A stretch of DNA of 64,000 nt from Dechloromonas denitrificans (GCF_001551835.1 NZ_LODL01000010.1:570-64569); one strand, 5' to 3'. Numbered from the stretch's first letter, positions 8,500-17,872 are shown. The notes: generated by a model from the sequence alone, not told the origin. A program made the numbers and translations.

Positions 8500-9165
8500 T
8501 CAGCGGGTTTCCACCGGCGCCGTTGCCGGCGGCGGCGTCCGGGCACCGAGCGCCTGGTTGTCGATGCGGCGAACATCGGCGTCGGGCAGCACTTCCATCA
8601 CATTGATCACCTTGCGCACCCCATCTGTGGTACGGGCGACGGCGACGGCGACCTTGGCTTCGCGTTCGGTGACGATGCCCATCAGGTGGGTGACGGCCTT
8701 TTCGGTGACGACCTTGATGTGGTTGGCCGAAATCTGGTTCGAGTCGACCAGCCGTGCCTTGACCTTGGAGTCGATGTAGGAGTCGGTGCTGCGCGAGCCG
8801 AGCGAGGACAAGGGTCCGATCGTCGTTTCGTTATGGACCAGGCGGACGCCTTCGATCTTGCCGACGGCTTCGCCGATCGCCTGCTTCGCCTCTTCGCTCG
8901 GCACTTCGCCGGTAATCAGCACGATGTGGTTGTAGGAGGTGAAGTTGAGGTGCGAAACGTCCTTGTATTGCGCCGGGACGCGCGAGGCGGCCTTCCATTC
9001 GGTTGATTCGTCGTCGGTCTGGGTGCCGGTCGAGCGGCGGTCGTGGGCGCTCATCACGCCGACTGCCGCGCCACCGACGATGACGGCCGGGACGCAGCCC
9101 TGCAACATGGGCAGGGCGATGACCAGGGCGGCCGCGCCGAGGCTCAGCTTGAATTTGTGCATCAT
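8500..9165 (-). CDS. dolP: BON-domain outer-membrane lipoprotein (DolP/YraP-like)
   Basis: 221 residues with a lipoprotein signal (KLSLGAAALVIALPMLQGC, lipobox LQGC). Two BON domains follow: LNFTSYNHIVLITGEVPSEE near residues 70-90 and ANHIKVVTEKAVTHLMGIV near 145-165, matching the two-BON layout of E. coli DolP (YraP), which supports outer-membrane integrity. The C-terminus adds a Pro/Ala-rich tail. ATG 9165 has GGGAG upstream and overlaps the stop of the DiaA-like gene. The gene order (rsmI divergent, then yraN, diaA, dolP) is the same as in E. coli apart from lpoA, which supports the name. Confidence 0.88.
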   Translation of the reverse strand: MMHKFKLSLGAAALVIALPMLQGCVPAVIVGGAAVGVMSAHDRRSTGTQTDDESTEWKAASRVPAQYKDVSHLNFTSYNHIVLITGEVPSEEAKQAIGEAVGKIEGVRLVHNETTIGPLSSLGSRSTDSYIDSKVKARLVDSNQISANHIKVVTEKAVTHLMGIVTEREAKVAVAVARTTDGVRKVINVMEVLPDADVRRIDNQALGARTPPPATAPVETR

Positions 9166-9752
9166 TCGACTCCCAATAAAAGCGCGTCGATGCCATCGCA
9201 CAGGCAATGGATGACGAGCAGGTGGGTTTCCTGAATTCGCGCCGTCCGGTCGGCCGGCACGCAAAGATGAATGTCGTCGTCGCGCAGCATTTCGCCAATC
9301 ATGCCGCCGCCCTTGCCGGTCAGCGCGATGATGTGCATGTCGTGTTCGTGGGCAGACTTGATCGCTTCGATGACGTTGGCGGAATTGCCGGAAGTCGAGA
9401 TGGCGAGTAGCACGTCGCCGGCGTGGCCGAGGCCGCGCACCTGCCGGGCGAAAATCTGGCTGAACGAGTAGTCGTTGGCGACCGCGGTGATGATCGAGGT
9501 GTCGGTGGTCAGTGCGATGGCGGCCAGTTCCTGGCGTTCGGCCTCGAAACGGCCGATCAGTTCGGCCGCGAAATGCTGCGCATCGCCGGCTGAGCCGCCG
9601 TTGCCGCAGGCGAGTACCTTGCCGCCGTTGATCAGGCAATTGGTCATCGTCTCGATGGCGGCGGCGATGGGGGCTGCCATCATTTCGACGGCGTTCAGCT
9701 TGGTTTGGGCGCTGTCTTCGAAATGCTTGGCGACGCGGGCGATCAGATCCAT
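9162..9752 (-). CDS. diaA: SIS-domain protein, DiaA/GmhA family
   Basis: 196 residues, one SIS domain. Phospho-sugar loop ACGNGGSAGDAQHFAAEL is followed by a second Ser-rich motif, LAISTSGNSANV, as in sedoheptulose-7-phosphate isomerase GmhA and in DiaA, the DnaA-binding initiator-associating factor. Gene order next to yraN and dolP favours DiaA; betaproteobacterial annotation often says phosphoheptose isomerase. Sequence alone does not separate the two functions. Its stop overlaps the dolP start by four bases. Confidence 0.85.
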   Translation of the reverse strand: MDLIARVAKHFEDSAQTKLNAVEMMAAPIAAAIETMTNCLINGGKVLACGNGGSAGDAQHFAAELIGRFEAERQELAAIALTTDTSIITAVANDYSFSQIFARQVRGLGHAGDVLLAISTSGNSANVIEAIKSAHEHDMHIIALTGKGGGMIGEMLRDDDIHLCVPADRTARIQETHLLVIHCLCDGIDALLLGVE

Positions 9753-9793
9753 ATTTTTCAGCAGGTTGGGGCCAGTAATTAAAGCATTCTACA

Positions 9794-10171
9794 TCACAGC
9801 TCGATGAAGACCTCGAACTCCACCCGGCGCCAGGGGTTCGGGTGTTCGGTCAGCCTGGCGATGCGGGCGACGAGCCGTTCGCCCTGGTCCATGGCGGCGG
9901 CAACGCTGCGGTTTTCGGCGCGCGGGACATAGCCCAGTTGATGGCCGCGCCACTCGACACGGATGGCGTGGCGGTCGTGTCGGTTGTCCGGTTCGCGAAC
10001 CAGGGTCAGCGCGTCGCCGACCTGCAGTTGCTGCCAGAATTCGCCGACCGCGTAATACTGGCTGCCGGCCAGCGGCGAACTCTGCACCAGCAGGCGCACG
10101 CTTTCGGCCTGGGCCACAATCAGCCACAGACCCAACCACAGGGCCAGGCTAATCGTCAGCAGCAAACGCAT
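9794..10171 (-). CDS. Exported HIRAN-domain protein
   Basis: 125 residues. The N-terminus MRLLLTISLALWLGLWLIVAQA is a signal peptide or membrane anchor. The rest is a HIRAN-type fold: ALTLVREPDNRHDRHAIRVEW and QLGYVPRAENRSVAAAMDQG contain the conserved D-N-x-x-D-x-x-A-I and GYVPR patterns. HIRAN domains are best known as DNA-3'-end binders in HLTF-like helicases; a stand-alone exported one must do something else. It overlaps the end of yraN by 23 bases and precedes diaA by 41. It occupies the place where E. coli has lpoA relative to yraN, but shares nothing with LpoA. Confidence 0.75.
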   Translation of the reverse strand: MRLLLTISLALWLGLWLIVAQAESVRLLVQSSPLAGSQYYAVGEFWQQLQVGDALTLVREPDNRHDRHAIRVEWRGHQLGYVPRAENRSVAAAMDQGERLVARIARLTEHPNPWRRVEFEVFIEL

Positions 10172-10511
10172 CGCGGAGCCATTCCAGTTTGCCGTTATCG
10201 ATCAGCACGCAGTCGAAACGGCAGTCGCCTTCCGGCTTGCCGAGCAGGTAATGGCGGGCGGCGAGGATGATGCGGCGACGCTTGCCGGCCGTGATGCTGG
10301 CGCCGGCCCCGCCGAAATCGCTGCGGCTGCGCTGGCGGACTTCGACGAAAACCAGCACCTTGCCGTCGCGGCAGATCAGGTCGATTTCCCCGCCGCGCAC
10401 CCGGAAATTGCGCTCGACGAGGCGTAGACCGCAGCCCTCCAGATGGCGCGCCGCCAGCGCCTCGGCTTCGCGGCCACGGGCGGTGGTGGTATCGTTGGTC
10501 TTTGTTTGCAT
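10149..10511 (-). CDS. yraN: YraN/UPF0102 family nuclease-like protein
   Basis: 120 residues. It shows the endonuclease-like core of the UPF0102 family: GREAEALAARHLEGCGL, then NFRVRGGEIDLICRD with the E-x-D metal-binding pair, and VFVEVRQRS with E-x-R replacing the usual E-V-K. Role unknown; a Holliday-junction-resolvase-like fold is known for the family. It is divergent from rsmI with only 10 bases between start codons, so their promoters must overlap coding sequence. Confidence 0.9.
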   Translation of the reverse strand: MQTKTNDTTTARGREAEALAARHLEGCGLRLVERNFRVRGGEIDLICRDGKVLVFVEVRQRSRSDFGGAGASITAGKRRRIILAARHYLLGKPEGDCRFDCVLIDNGKLEWLRDAFAADD

Positions 10512-10521
10512 AGCCGAAAAA

Positions 10522-11361
10522 ATGACGGAAGAATCTGCTGCATTGTATGTTGTCCCGACGCCGCTCGGGAATATGGCCGACCTGACCCGGCGGGCCGAAG
10601 AAGTCCTGCGCCGCGTCCCCTGGGTCGCCGCCGAAGATACCCGGCACAGCGGCCCGATGCTCAAGCAGCTCGGCTCGTCGGCGCGGACGCTGCCGGCGCA
10701 CCAGCACAACGAACATGAGGCGGCCGCCCGCATTGTCGAGCGCCTGCAGGCCGGCGAGGCGGTGGCGCTGATTTCCGATGCCGGCACGCCGGGCATTTCC
10801 GACCCGGGCGCCCGCGTCGTCGCCGCCGTGCGCGCTGCCGGCTGCAAGGTCGTACCCTTGCCCGGTCCGTGCGCGGCGACGACGGCGCTGTCCGCCTCCG
10901 GCCTGCTCGACGAGCATTTCCTGTTCTACGGTTTTCTGCCGAGCAAGGGCGGCCAGCGCCGGCAGGTGCTCGAAGGGCTGCGCGAACATCCCTATGCCCT
11001 GGTTTTCTACGAGGCACCGCATCGCGTGCTGGAAACCGTGGCCGATCTCGCCACGGTCTTCGGTGAGCGGACACTGGTCATCGGTCGCGAACTGACCAAG
11101 ATGTTTGAGTCGATCCACAGTTGCCCGCTCGGCGAGGCGCTCGACTGGCTGAAGGGCGATCCCAATCGCCAGCGCGGCGAATTCGTGCTGATGGTATCCG
11201 GAGCGCCGGCCGATGCCGACGATGGCGAAGGCGAGCGCGTCCTCAAGCTGCTGCTGGCCGACGGCCTGCCGGTCAAGCAGGCCGCCAAGCTGGCGGCGGC
11301 GATTAGCGGCGCGGCGAAAAATGCGCTCTACGAGCGGGCGCTGGCGCTGAAAAACGAATAA
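10522..11361 (+). CDS. rsmI: 16S rRNA (cytidine-1402 2'-O)-methyltransferase RsmI
   Basis: 279 residues, tetrapyrrole-methylase fold. Starts with ALYVVPTPLGNMADLT, then EDTRHSGPML, ISDAGTPGISDPG and PGPCAATTALSASGL, all diagnostic of RsmI (YraL). It methylates C1402 in the decoding centre of 16S rRNA using SAM. No clear Shine-Dalgarno precedes ATG 10522; the first conserved residues follow within ten codons, which supports this start. It is divergent from yraN, as in E. coli. Confidence 0.95.
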   Translation: MTEESAALYVVPTPLGNMADLTRRAEEVLRRVPWVAAEDTRHSGPMLKQLGSSARTLPAHQHNEHEAAARIVERLQAGEAVALISDAGTPGISDPGARVVAAVRAAGCKVVPLPGPCAATTALSASGLLDEHFLFYGFLPSKGGQRRQVLEGLREHPYALVFYEAPHRVLETVADLATVFGERTLVIGRELTKMFESIHSCPLGEALDWLKGDPNRQRGEFVLMVSGAPADADDGEGERVLKLLLADGLPVKQAAKLAAAISGAAKNALYERALALKNE

Positions 11362-11398
11362 CGCTACGGTCGGCCGGGCTGGCTACCCGGCCCAGGAC

Positions 11399-11638
11399 TC
11401 ACTGGCCTTTTGTTTTGCGCGGAGCCTCGGTGTCGGCAATCGAATGACCTTCTTCCGAGGCAGCATGCAGCAGCCAGCACAGGTCGCTGCCTTGCACCGG
11501 CATCGGGATCATCTGGTTCCAACTCCAGCGGAACACCGGGCCGTAGGGCACGTAGCGCGCCAGCACGTCGCCTTGCGGGCTGACACCGAAAAAGGGCCAG
11601 GGCGAAGTGATCGCGGTTTTCAGTTGGGCTTCGGTCAT
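11399..11638 (-). CDS. Small protein of unknown function
   Basis: 79 residues, not recognised. A strong GGAGG lies seven bases before ATG 11638, which is the main evidence that it is real. The sequence has several Trp and Pro (SPWPFFGVSPQG, GPVFRWSWNQMIP) and a charged C-terminus; there is no signal peptide or membrane segment. It faces rsmI convergently and is separate from the pyrC operon. Confidence 0.6.
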   Translation of the reverse strand: MTEAQLKTAITSPWPFFGVSPQGDVLARYVPYGPVFRWSWNQMIPMPVQGSDLCWLLHAASEEGHSIADTEAPRKTKGQ

Positions 11639-11836
11639 GGGTAGCCTCCTTGTTGCGGGCGGTTTCGAAGTTTCAGTCTGCGCGCGAACGGAATGCCAAT
11701 CAATGACCTGGATCAGGAAGCGAGCAGGCCTGGTCGGGCGCCATTTTTTGCCGCTTTGTCAGGTCGCCGGGCGGGCAATCCGCCGAGCTGAATCGGCAGC
11801 CTGCTAAAATTAACGAAATTACCCAGAGAAACAAGC

Positions 11837-12868
11837 ATGCAACTGACCATTACCCGCCCCGATGACTGGCATCTCCATCTGCGCGATGGCGAAGCACTGG
11901 CCGCCGTTGTCGCGCACACCGCCGCCCAGTTCGGCCGTGCCATCGTCATGCCCAACCTGAAGCCGCCGGTGACCACCGTCGACCAGGCCGCCGCCTATCG
12001 CGACCGCATCGTTGCCGCACTGCCGGCCGGTGCCAGTTTCGAGCCGCTGATGACGCTCTACCTGACCGACAACACGCCGGCCAGCGAGGTAGCCAAGGCC
12101 GCCGCCTCCGGTTTCGTCAAGGCGGTCAAGCTCTACCCGGCCGGGGCGACGACCAATTCCGATGCCGGCCTGACCGATATCGCCAAGGCTTACGACACGC
12201 TGGCCGAAATGGAGCGGGTCGGCCTGCCGCTGCTGGTCCATGGCGAAGTGACCGATCCGGCGGTCGACCTCTTTGATCGCGAAAAAGTCTTCATCGACAC
12301 CGTGCTGCTGCCGCTGACCCAGCGTTTCCCGAAGCTGAAGGTGGTGATGGAGCACATCACGACCAAGGATGCGGCGGAATTTGTCGCTGCGGCACCGTCG
12401 ACCGTAGGCGCCACCATAACTGCCCACCATCTGCTCTACAACCGCAACGCCATCTTCCTTGGCGGCGTGCGGCCGCACTGGTATTGCCTGCCGGTGCTGA
12501 AGCGCGAGACGCACCGCGCGGCGCTGGTCGCCGCTGCCGTCTCCGGCAATCCGAAATTCTTCCTCGGCACCGATTCGGCGCCGCATGCCAAGGGCGCCAA
12601 GGAAGCGGCCTGCGGTTGTGCCGGCTGCTACACCGCCTATGCCGCGATCGAACTGTACGCCGAAGCCTTCGAGCAGGCTGGTGCCCTCGACAAACTGGAG
12701 GCCTTTGCCAGCTTCCACGGCCCGGACTGGTACGGCCTGCCGCGCAACAGCGGCACGCTGACGCTGGTCAAGGAAAACTGGACGGTGCCGGCCGATTACC
12801 CGTACATCAGCACCGACACCATCGTGCCGCTGCGCGCCGGCGAAACGCTGTCCTGGAAAATGCGTTAA
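11837..12868 (+). CDS. pyrC: Dihydroorotase, class II (PyrC)
   Basis: 343 residues, matching the 340-350 of proteobacterial PyrC. It cyclises carbamoyl aspartate to dihydroorotate in pyrimidine synthesis. Metal ligands are seen in DWHLHLRDG (residues 10-18), the carboxylated Lys in [15 protein letters not shown], His in LVHGEV and EHITT, and the catalytic Asp in [19 protein letters not shown] precedes ATG 11837. It heads a three-gene unit with a lipoprotein and a DUF3025 protein. Confidence 0.97.
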   Translation: MQLTITRPDDWHLHLRDGEALAAVVAHTAAQFGRAIVMPNLKPPVTTVDQAAAYRDRIVAALPAGASFEPLMTLYLTDNTPASEVAKAAASGFVKAVKLYPAGATTNSDAGLTDIAKAYDTLAEMERVGLPLLVHGEVTDPAVDLFDREKVFIDTVLLPLTQRFPKLKVVMEHITTKDAAEFVAAAPSTVGATITAHHLLYNRNAIFLGGVRPHWYCLPVLKRETHRAALVAAAVSGNPKFFLGTDSAPHAKGAKEAACGCAGCYTAYAAIELYAEAFEQAGALDKLEAFASFHGPDWYGLPRNSGTLTLVKENWTVPADYPYISTDTIVPLRAGETLSWKMR

Positions 12869-12879
12869 GGAAAAAAATC

Positions 12880-13320
12880 ATGCGTCTGCGTCACCTGATC
12901 CTGCCGTTGCTGGCTGCGCCGCTGCTCACCGCCTGTATCAACGATGGCGCGACGTATGAAATCGACAATACCCGCGAGCATGTGCTGTCGCTGATCCGCG
13001 AACAGCCGTATTTCTGGGACAGCAAGGTCAATCTCTACCTCGTCGTGTCGCGGATGCCGGCCTGCCTGCGCCGCCATCACCTGGGCGTCGGTACCGAAAA
13101 GACCAAGGTCGAGATCTACCAGGTGCCGTCCGGTGCTTTCATCGTCAAGAGCGGCAAGCGCATGTACGCCACCGAAACGCAGACTTGCGAGAGCTTTGCC
13201 AAGATGGACGGCGAGCCGGCCGAGGGCATGGGCAAGCTGATGGGGACTTTCCGCGTCAAGGATGGCGAACTGGTCTTCGTCAGGGAAGAGAGCGAAGAAG
13301 CGAAATCGGCCGGCAATTGA
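12880..13320 (+). CDS. Predicted lipoprotein of unknown function
   Basis: 146 residues. Lipoprotein signal MRLRHLILPLLAAPLLTAC (lipobox LTAC, Cys19). The mature part carries two further Cys (PACLRRHHLG, TQTCESFAK) and an acidic C-terminus. It starts 11 bases after pyrC in an A-rich spacer with AAGGA, and its stop overlaps the TTG start of the DUF3025 gene. I do not recognise a family. Confidence 0.75.
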   Translation: MRLRHLILPLLAAPLLTACINDGATYEIDNTREHVLSLIREQPYFWDSKVNLYLVVSRMPACLRRHHLGVGTEKTKVEIYQVPSGAFIVKSGKRMYATETQTCESFAKMDGEPAEGMGKLMGTFRVKDGELVFVREESEEAKSAGN

Positions 13321-14093
13321 GTTCCGATTCGCCTTACGCGCTGTCGCTGTTCGACCCGCTGCGGCCGTGGCTGGAGCAGCTGCCGAACACTCCCGATGCC
13401 GTGGCCGTCGCGGCGCTGGCCGGGGTGCTGCCGATTGTGACCGAGAACGGCCGGCGCATCCGCTTCGTGCCGCCGCAAGCGGACGGCCTGGCTTACGAAT
13501 GCCGGATCTGGGAAAGCGGTGAAGTGGAAACCCGGCCCGACAACTGGCATGACTTCTTCAATGCGGTGGTCTGGTTTGCCTTTCCGCGCACCAAGGTGGC
13601 GGTCAGTGCGCGTCACGTGCGGGCGATGACGGCGGCCGGCGAGCAGCGCGGCACGGTCCGCGATGCGCTGACCCATTTCGACGAATGCGGCATTGCCGTG
13701 CTTTCCAGCCGGCCCGAGCTGCTGGAGATGTTGCGCAATTTCGAGTGGAAGCGGCTGTTCGTCGAGCATCGCGCCGAAGTCCGGCAAAGCATGCGCTTTC
13801 TCATTTTTGGCCATGCGACCTACGAGGCCTTGCTCAAGCCGTTTCGCGGCCTGACCGCCAAGGCCATCCTCTACGAGATCGATGCAGATGGCTTGCAGCA
13901 GTCGCCGTCGGCGTTGCGGGCAGTGGTTGACGCGCGTCTGGCGGCCGATCTGGCCAGCGGCCGGTATGCCCGGCCGCGCGATTTTCAGCCCTTGCCCTTA
14001 TTGGGCATTCCCGGGGTGGTCCCGGACAGCGAAGATCCGGCGTATTACGACGATACCTATCAGTTTCGTCCAGGACGCCGGTCGCGCACCTAG
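13317..14093 (+). CDS. DUF3025 family protein
   Basis: 258 residues. The motif NWHDFFNAVVWFAFPRTK (residues about 75-92), ALTHFDECGIAVLS and FGHATYEALLKPFRGLTAKA are characteristic of DUF3025. No catalytic function is known to me. The only start consistent with a short overlap is TTG 13317 (TTGA, sharing bases with the preceding stop). The conserved region begins soon after it, although no good ribosome site is visible and coupled translation is likely. Confidence 0.85.
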   Translation: MSSDSPYALSLFDPLRPWLEQLPNTPDAVAVAALAGVLPIVTENGRRIRFVPPQADGLAYECRIWESGEVETRPDNWHDFFNAVVWFAFPRTKVAVSARHVRAMTAAGEQRGTVRDALTHFDECGIAVLSSRPELLEMLRNFEWKRLFVEHRAEVRQSMRFLIFGHATYEALLKPFRGLTAKAILYEIDADGLQQSPSALRAVVDARLAADLASGRYARPRDFQPLPLLGIPGVVPDSEDPAYYDDTYQFRPGRRSRT

Positions 14094-14102
14094 AAACAGC
14101 GT

Positions 14103-14366
14103 TTAGAAACGACGACGACGCGGCGGTGCGGAGGTGCCGGTGCGGGTTTCGATGTGACGGAAGGTGATGCGGCCCTTGGACAGATCGTAGGGCGAGAGTT
14201 CCAGCGTGACCTTGTCGCCGACCAGGATGCGGATGTGGTTCTTCTTCATCTTGCCGGAGGTGTAGGCGATCAGTTCGTGGCCGTTTTCCAGCGTGACGCG
14301 AAAGCGGGTATCGGGGAGGACGTCATTCACGACGCCTTGCATTTCAAGTAGTTCTTCTTTTGCCAA
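14103..14366 (-). CDS. infA: Translation initiation factor IF-1 (second-type paralog)
   Basis: 87 residues from TTG 14366, which has AGGAG eight bases upstream; no in-frame ATG fits. The S1/OB fold is intact: [59 protein letters not shown]. The length exceeds the 72-residue E. coli IF-1 because of a tail ending in PPRRRRF. Betaproteobacteria usually have a ribosomal-cluster infA plus this stand-alone form; the other copy is outside the window. It binds the 30S A site during initiation. Confidence 0.92.
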   Translation of the reverse strand: MAKEELLEMQGVVNDVLPDTRFRVTLENGHELIAYTSGKMKKNHIRILVGDKVTLELSPYDLSKGRITFRHIETRTGTSAPPRRRRF

Positions 14367-14397
14367 GGGTAATTCTCCTGTAAATGGATTTCGGGGT

Positions 14398-15276
14398 TCA
14401 GGCCTTGTCGACCGTAGCATCGGTCGATAAGGCTTCCGGCCGGTGGCGGGGTGTTTCCCACGGGCGGCCGGCTTCGGTAAGGGCGCTGACCGAGATCAGC
14501 GGTGGCGGTGAAACGACGCCGCCAAAAATGGTGGCGAAGGAGACATCGGCCGCGTCGCGCCCGGTGCCGAGACGGACGAAGCCCATCGGAATGGCGGTGC
14601 CCGAAGGATCGAACAGATACCAGCGCTTGTCGAGATAGACCTCGACGTAGGCGTGGAAATCGGTCGGCCCGAGCGCCGGGTCGGCGCCGTAGTCGATACC
14701 GGTGGTGAAGCGGGCCGGAATGCTCAGGGCGCGGCAGATGGCGATCATCAAATGCGCGAAGTCGCGGCAGACGCCGACGCGGTCGGTCAGCGTGTCGAGC
14801 GCCGAGGTCGTCGAACTGCTGGTGGCCCCGCGGAAGGTGACTTGCCGGCGCACCCAGTTCTGGATCGCCTCGACCCGGCGGTAGCCCTTGGGCAGATTGC
14901 CGAATTCGCTCATCGCCAGCATGGCGAGGCGGTCGGACTGGCAGTAGCGGCTCGGATAGATGTAGGTCAGCGCCGATAGCGGCAACTGGGCGACCGGGGT
15001 TTCGTTGATCGCGTCCGGGTTGCCGATGTGGTGGTCGATATCGACCGTTGCCTGATAGGTGACGTGGAGCGGGCCGGGGGCGGCGGTCAGGCGCAGGTAG
15101 CGGGCATGGGTGACCGGGTCGGTCTGGATCGTGCTCGGCACCTGCTGGCTGATCTGCAGGTTTTCGGCAACGATGGACTGGCTGGCGGTCTTCGCGGCGT
15201 GGATATTGAAGACGAAATCGGCGCCTGGATAGTTCAGTTCATAATGAAGATCGATTGCGAACTGGATGCGAACCAT
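14398..15276 (-). CDS. Transglutaminase-like cysteine peptidase family protein
   Basis: 292 residues with no signal peptide. N-terminal beta-sandwich ([16 protein letters not shown]) plus a transglutaminase-like core with the catalytic triad visible: Cys in [14 protein letters not shown], His in [11 protein letters not shown], Asp in WYLFDPSG. It probably hydrolyses or crosslinks peptides in the cytoplasm. It is a single-gene unit; 32 bases separate its stop from the IF-1 start downstream. Confidence 0.88.
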   Translation of the reverse strand: MVRIQFAIDLHYELNYPGADFVFNIHAAKTASQSIVAENLQISQQVPSTIQTDPVTHARYLRLTAAPGPLHVTYQATVDIDHHIGNPDAINETPVAQLPLSALTYIYPSRYCQSDRLAMLAMSEFGNLPKGYRRVEAIQNWVRRQVTFRGATSSSTTSALDTLTDRVGVCRDFAHLMIAICRALSIPARFTTGIDYGADPALGPTDFHAYVEVYLDKRWYLFDPSGTAIPMGFVRLGTGRDAADVSFATIFGGVVSPPPLISVSALTEAGRPWETPRHRPEALSTDATVDKA

Positions 15277-15568
15277 GAATTCCCTGAGGTAAGGCTACCT
15301 GCTGCTCCAGGCAAACCCTGGGCGCGGTCAGGCGACCATTGAAACGGCGTTTGCGACGGGAAATGATTAGTTCAGCGTGCCGGCAGGCCAGAAACGATGG
15401 CGCGGCAGAGGGACAGCATTTACGCGGGGCAGAACGGTGAGGCCGGGTACAGTGACCCAAGGCTGGGCTGCATCTTACGCCGGACCACCCAGGCTGGCAA
15501 GAAAAAATGCCGAAAATGACAGGATATTCAATCCCTTGCCGTTGTTCCGGCAAGGGATTGTCGGTGTC
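15277..15568. other. Gene-free interval between leuA and the transglutaminase-like gene
   Basis: 292 bases. Apart from the leuA-side hairpin at 15530-15559 I see no credible gene; the longest reading frame here lacks a ribosome site and normal codon pattern. Confidence 0.5.
15530..15559 (-). terminator. Hairpin terminator downstream of leuA
   Basis: Perfect 12-base stem AATCCCTTGCCG / CGGCAAGGGATT with a 6-base loop, 10 bases past the leuA stop. The U-tract is poor (TTGAATATCC on the minus strand), so termination may be imperfect. Confidence 0.6.
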
Positions 15569-17263
15569 TTACGCGGCCTGCTGGCGTTCTTCGCTCATCT
15601 GCCCGGCGCCGAGGCGATTGACGCCGCTGAGCAAGGCCTTGATCGAGGCGGTGACGATGTTGCTGTCGACGCCGACGCCGTAGCATTCACCGCTCCGGCG
15701 GCCGGCGATTTCCATGAAGGCACAGGCCCGGGCGTTACCGTCCTCGCCCATCGGCACCATCGAGCGCTCTTCGTAGCTGCGCACCTGGATCTGGATGCCG
15801 GCACTCTGCAGGGCGTGTACCGCGGCGTTGATCGGGCCGTTGCCTTCGCCGGTGAGAATGTGCGGCGTGCCGTCAATCTCGATGTTCAGGCGGATGCCCT
15901 GGGCGCTGCCGTGTTCGTAGAGATGGTGCTCGCGGTAACGGACTGGCGTTTCGGTGTCGAGGTAGGTCTGGGCGAACAAGTTCCAGATGTCGTCGGCGCT
16001 GACTTCGCCGCCGTGCGTGTCGGTGTGCTGCTGGACGACGCCGGAGAACTCGACCTGGAGACGGCGCGGCATGACGACGCCGTGTTCGGTTTCCATCAGG
16101 TAGGCGATGCCGCCCTTGCCCGACTGGCTGTTGACGCGGATCACCGAGTCGTAGCTGCGGCCGACGTCGGCCGGGTCGATCGGGAGATAAGGCACCGACC
16201 ATTGCTCATCCGCCTTTTGAGCGGCAAACCCCTTCTTGATGGCGTCCTGGTGGGAGCCGGAGAAGGCCGTGAAAACGAGATCCCCAACGTATGGGTGGCG
16301 CGGGTGGATCGGGAGCTGGGTGCAGTGTTCGAAAGTGCGGGCGACGGCGTTGATGTCGGAGAAGTCGAGCTGCGGATCGACGCCCTGCGTATGCATGTTG
16401 AGGGCGAGGGTGACGAGATCGACGTTGCCGGTCCGTTCGCCGTTGCCGAAGAGACAGCCTTCGACGCGGTCGGCGCCGGCCATCAGGCCGAGCTCGGCGG
16501 CGGCGACGGCGGTGCCGCGGTCGTTGTGCGGGTGGAGGCTGATGATGACGCTGTCGCGCCGTTCGAGATTACGGTGCATCCACTCGATCTGGTCGGCGTA
16601 GATGTTCGGGGTGGCGATCTCGACCGTGGTCGGGAGATTGAGGATGACCTTGCGCTCCGGCGTCGCGCCCCAGGCGGCGGTGACGGCGTCGCAGACTTCC
16701 TTGGCGAAGTCGAGTTCGGTGGCGGTGAACAGTTCCGGACTGTATTCGAGGGTGATCCGGGTTTCCGGCATCTCCTCGGCGAGCTGGCGGATGAGCTTGA
16801 CGGCATCGACGGCCATGGCGACGACTTCTGCCTTGCTCATGCCGAAGACGTTGTCGCGGAAAGTCTTGCAGGTCGCGTTATAAACGTGAACGATGGCCTG
16901 TTTGGCGCCCTTGAGCGACTCGAAGGTGCGGCGGATGAGGTGTTCGCGGGCCTGGGTGAGGACTTCGATGGTGACGTCGTCGGGAATGTGGCCGCCGTCG
17001 ATCAGGCCGCGCACGAAACCGAATTCGGTTTCCGAGGCGGACGGGAAGGCGATCTCGATTTCCTTGAAGCCGATGGCGCACAGGGTCTTGAACATGCGCA
17101 TCTTCTTTTCGGCATTCATCGGCTCGAAAAGCGCCTGGTTGCCGTCGCGGAGGTCGGTGCTCATCCAGATCGGCGCTTTGTCGATGACGTGGTTCGGCCA
17201 TTGGCGGTCGGCAAGCTGGACCGGCGGAAAGGCTGAGTATTTGGCGGCGGATTTCTTGTTCAT
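15569..17263 (-). CDS. leuA: 2-isopropylmalate synthase
   Basis: 564 residues, the longer LeuA type. It condenses acetyl-CoA with 2-oxoisovalerate, the first committed step of leucine synthesis. Seen: the HMGL-like TIM barrel starting [13 protein letters not shown] (metal-binding R-D), [19 protein letters not shown] (His-Asn metal ligands), [18 protein letters not shown], and a C-terminal allosteric dimer domain. ATG 17263 has GGAG eight bases upstream; the longer frame from 17296 lacks one. It is divergent from an Lrp/AsnC-type regulator, so regulation by that protein is plausible but not shown. Confidence 0.96.
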   Translation of the reverse strand: MNKKSAAKYSAFPPVQLADRQWPNHVIDKAPIWMSTDLRDGNQALFEPMNAEKKMRMFKTLCAIGFKEIEIAFPSASETEFGFVRGLIDGGHIPDDVTIEVLTQAREHLIRRTFESLKGAKQAIVHVYNATCKTFRDNVFGMSKAEVVAMAVDAVKLIRQLAEEMPETRITLEYSPELFTATELDFAKEVCDAVTAAWGATPERKVILNLPTTVEIATPNIYADQIEWMHRNLERRDSVIISLHPHNDRGTAVAAAELGLMAGADRVEGCLFGNGERTGNVDLVTLALNMHTQGVDPQLDFSDINAVARTFEHCTQLPIHPRHPYVGDLVFTAFSGSHQDAIKKGFAAQKADEQWSVPYLPIDPADVGRSYDSVIRVNSQSGKGGIAYLMETEHGVVMPRRLQVEFSGVVQQHTDTHGGEVSADDIWNLFAQTYLDTETPVRYREHHLYEHGSAQGIRLNIEIDGTPHILTGEGNGPINAAVHALQSAGIQIQVRSYEERSMVPMGEDGNARACAFMEIAGRRSGECYGVGVDSNIVTASIKALLSGVNRLGAGQMSEERQQAA

Positions 17264-17395
17264 GGTGCAGCTCCGGCAATCAATTTCGATGGGCAAATAT
17301 TATGTGAATTTAGGTGGCAGGTGCTTGCGCATTGGGCTATCAACAAGGACGAATTTGGCAGAAACTTGCGTCATTAGAATAATTTGAGCAAGTAT

Positions 17396-17863
17396 ATGGA
17401 AATCGATCGTTACGACCGGCAAATTCTCGCCATCCTGCAGGCCGATGGCCGCATCAGCAATCAGGATCTGGCCGACCGCATCGGCCTGTCGCCCTCACCC
17501 TGCCTGCGCCGGGTACGGGCGCTGGAAGAGTCGGGGCTGATTACCGGCTACCGCGCGCTGCTCGACGCCAAGAAACTTGGCCTGAGCCTGATGGCGCTGA
17601 TCGGCATCTCGATGGACCAGCACACGCCGGAACGCTTTGCCAACCTCGAAGCCGCCATCAACGACATTCCGGAAGTGCTGGAATGCCTGCTGATCACCGG
17701 CCAGCAATCGGACTACCAGTTGAAGGTCGTCATTCGCGACATGGATGCCTATCAGGAATTGCTGCTCAACAAGATCACCCGTATCCAGGGCGTGACCGGT
17801 GTGCACACCAGTTTTGTGCTCAGGAAAGTGGTTGACCGCAGCAGTCTGCCGGTCGGCGTATAA
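17396..17863 (+). CDS. Lrp/AsnC family transcriptional regulator
   Basis: 155 residues from ATG 17396; TTG 17384 is in frame. The N-terminal helix-turn-helix is recognisable (DRYDRQILAILQADGRISNQ, LADRIGLSPSPCLRRVRALE). The C-terminal RAM ligand domain includes GYRALLDAKKLGL and VLECLLITGQQSDYQLKV. It is closest in style to Lrp-like feast/famine regulators. The 132-base spacer shared with leuA suggests control of leuA and itself (inference). Its stop is 10 bases before rnpB. Confidence 0.92.
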   Translation: MEIDRYDRQILAILQADGRISNQDLADRIGLSPSPCLRRVRALEESGLITGYRALLDAKKLGLSLMALIGISMDQHTPERFANLEAAINDIPEVLECLLITGQQSDYQLKVVIRDMDAYQELLLNKITRIQGVTGVHTSFVLRKVVDRSSLPVGV

Positions 17864-17872
17864 TCCGCCCCG

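Noticed and set aside
6409..9006. Long plus-strand frame of 865 codons over the K+ channel, small membrane protein and dolP
   Set aside because: It is antisense to three well-supported genes and has no recognisable domain; long antisense frames are expected at this GC content.
11366..11395. GGCCGGG/CCCGGCC hairpin after rsmI as a terminator
   Set aside because: No U-tract follows in either direction; possibly a weak transcription stop only.
15239..15553. 104-codon minus-strand frame upstream of the transglutaminase-like gene
   Set aside because: No ribosome site, mixed composition, and it overlaps both the leuA hairpin and the neighbouring gene start.
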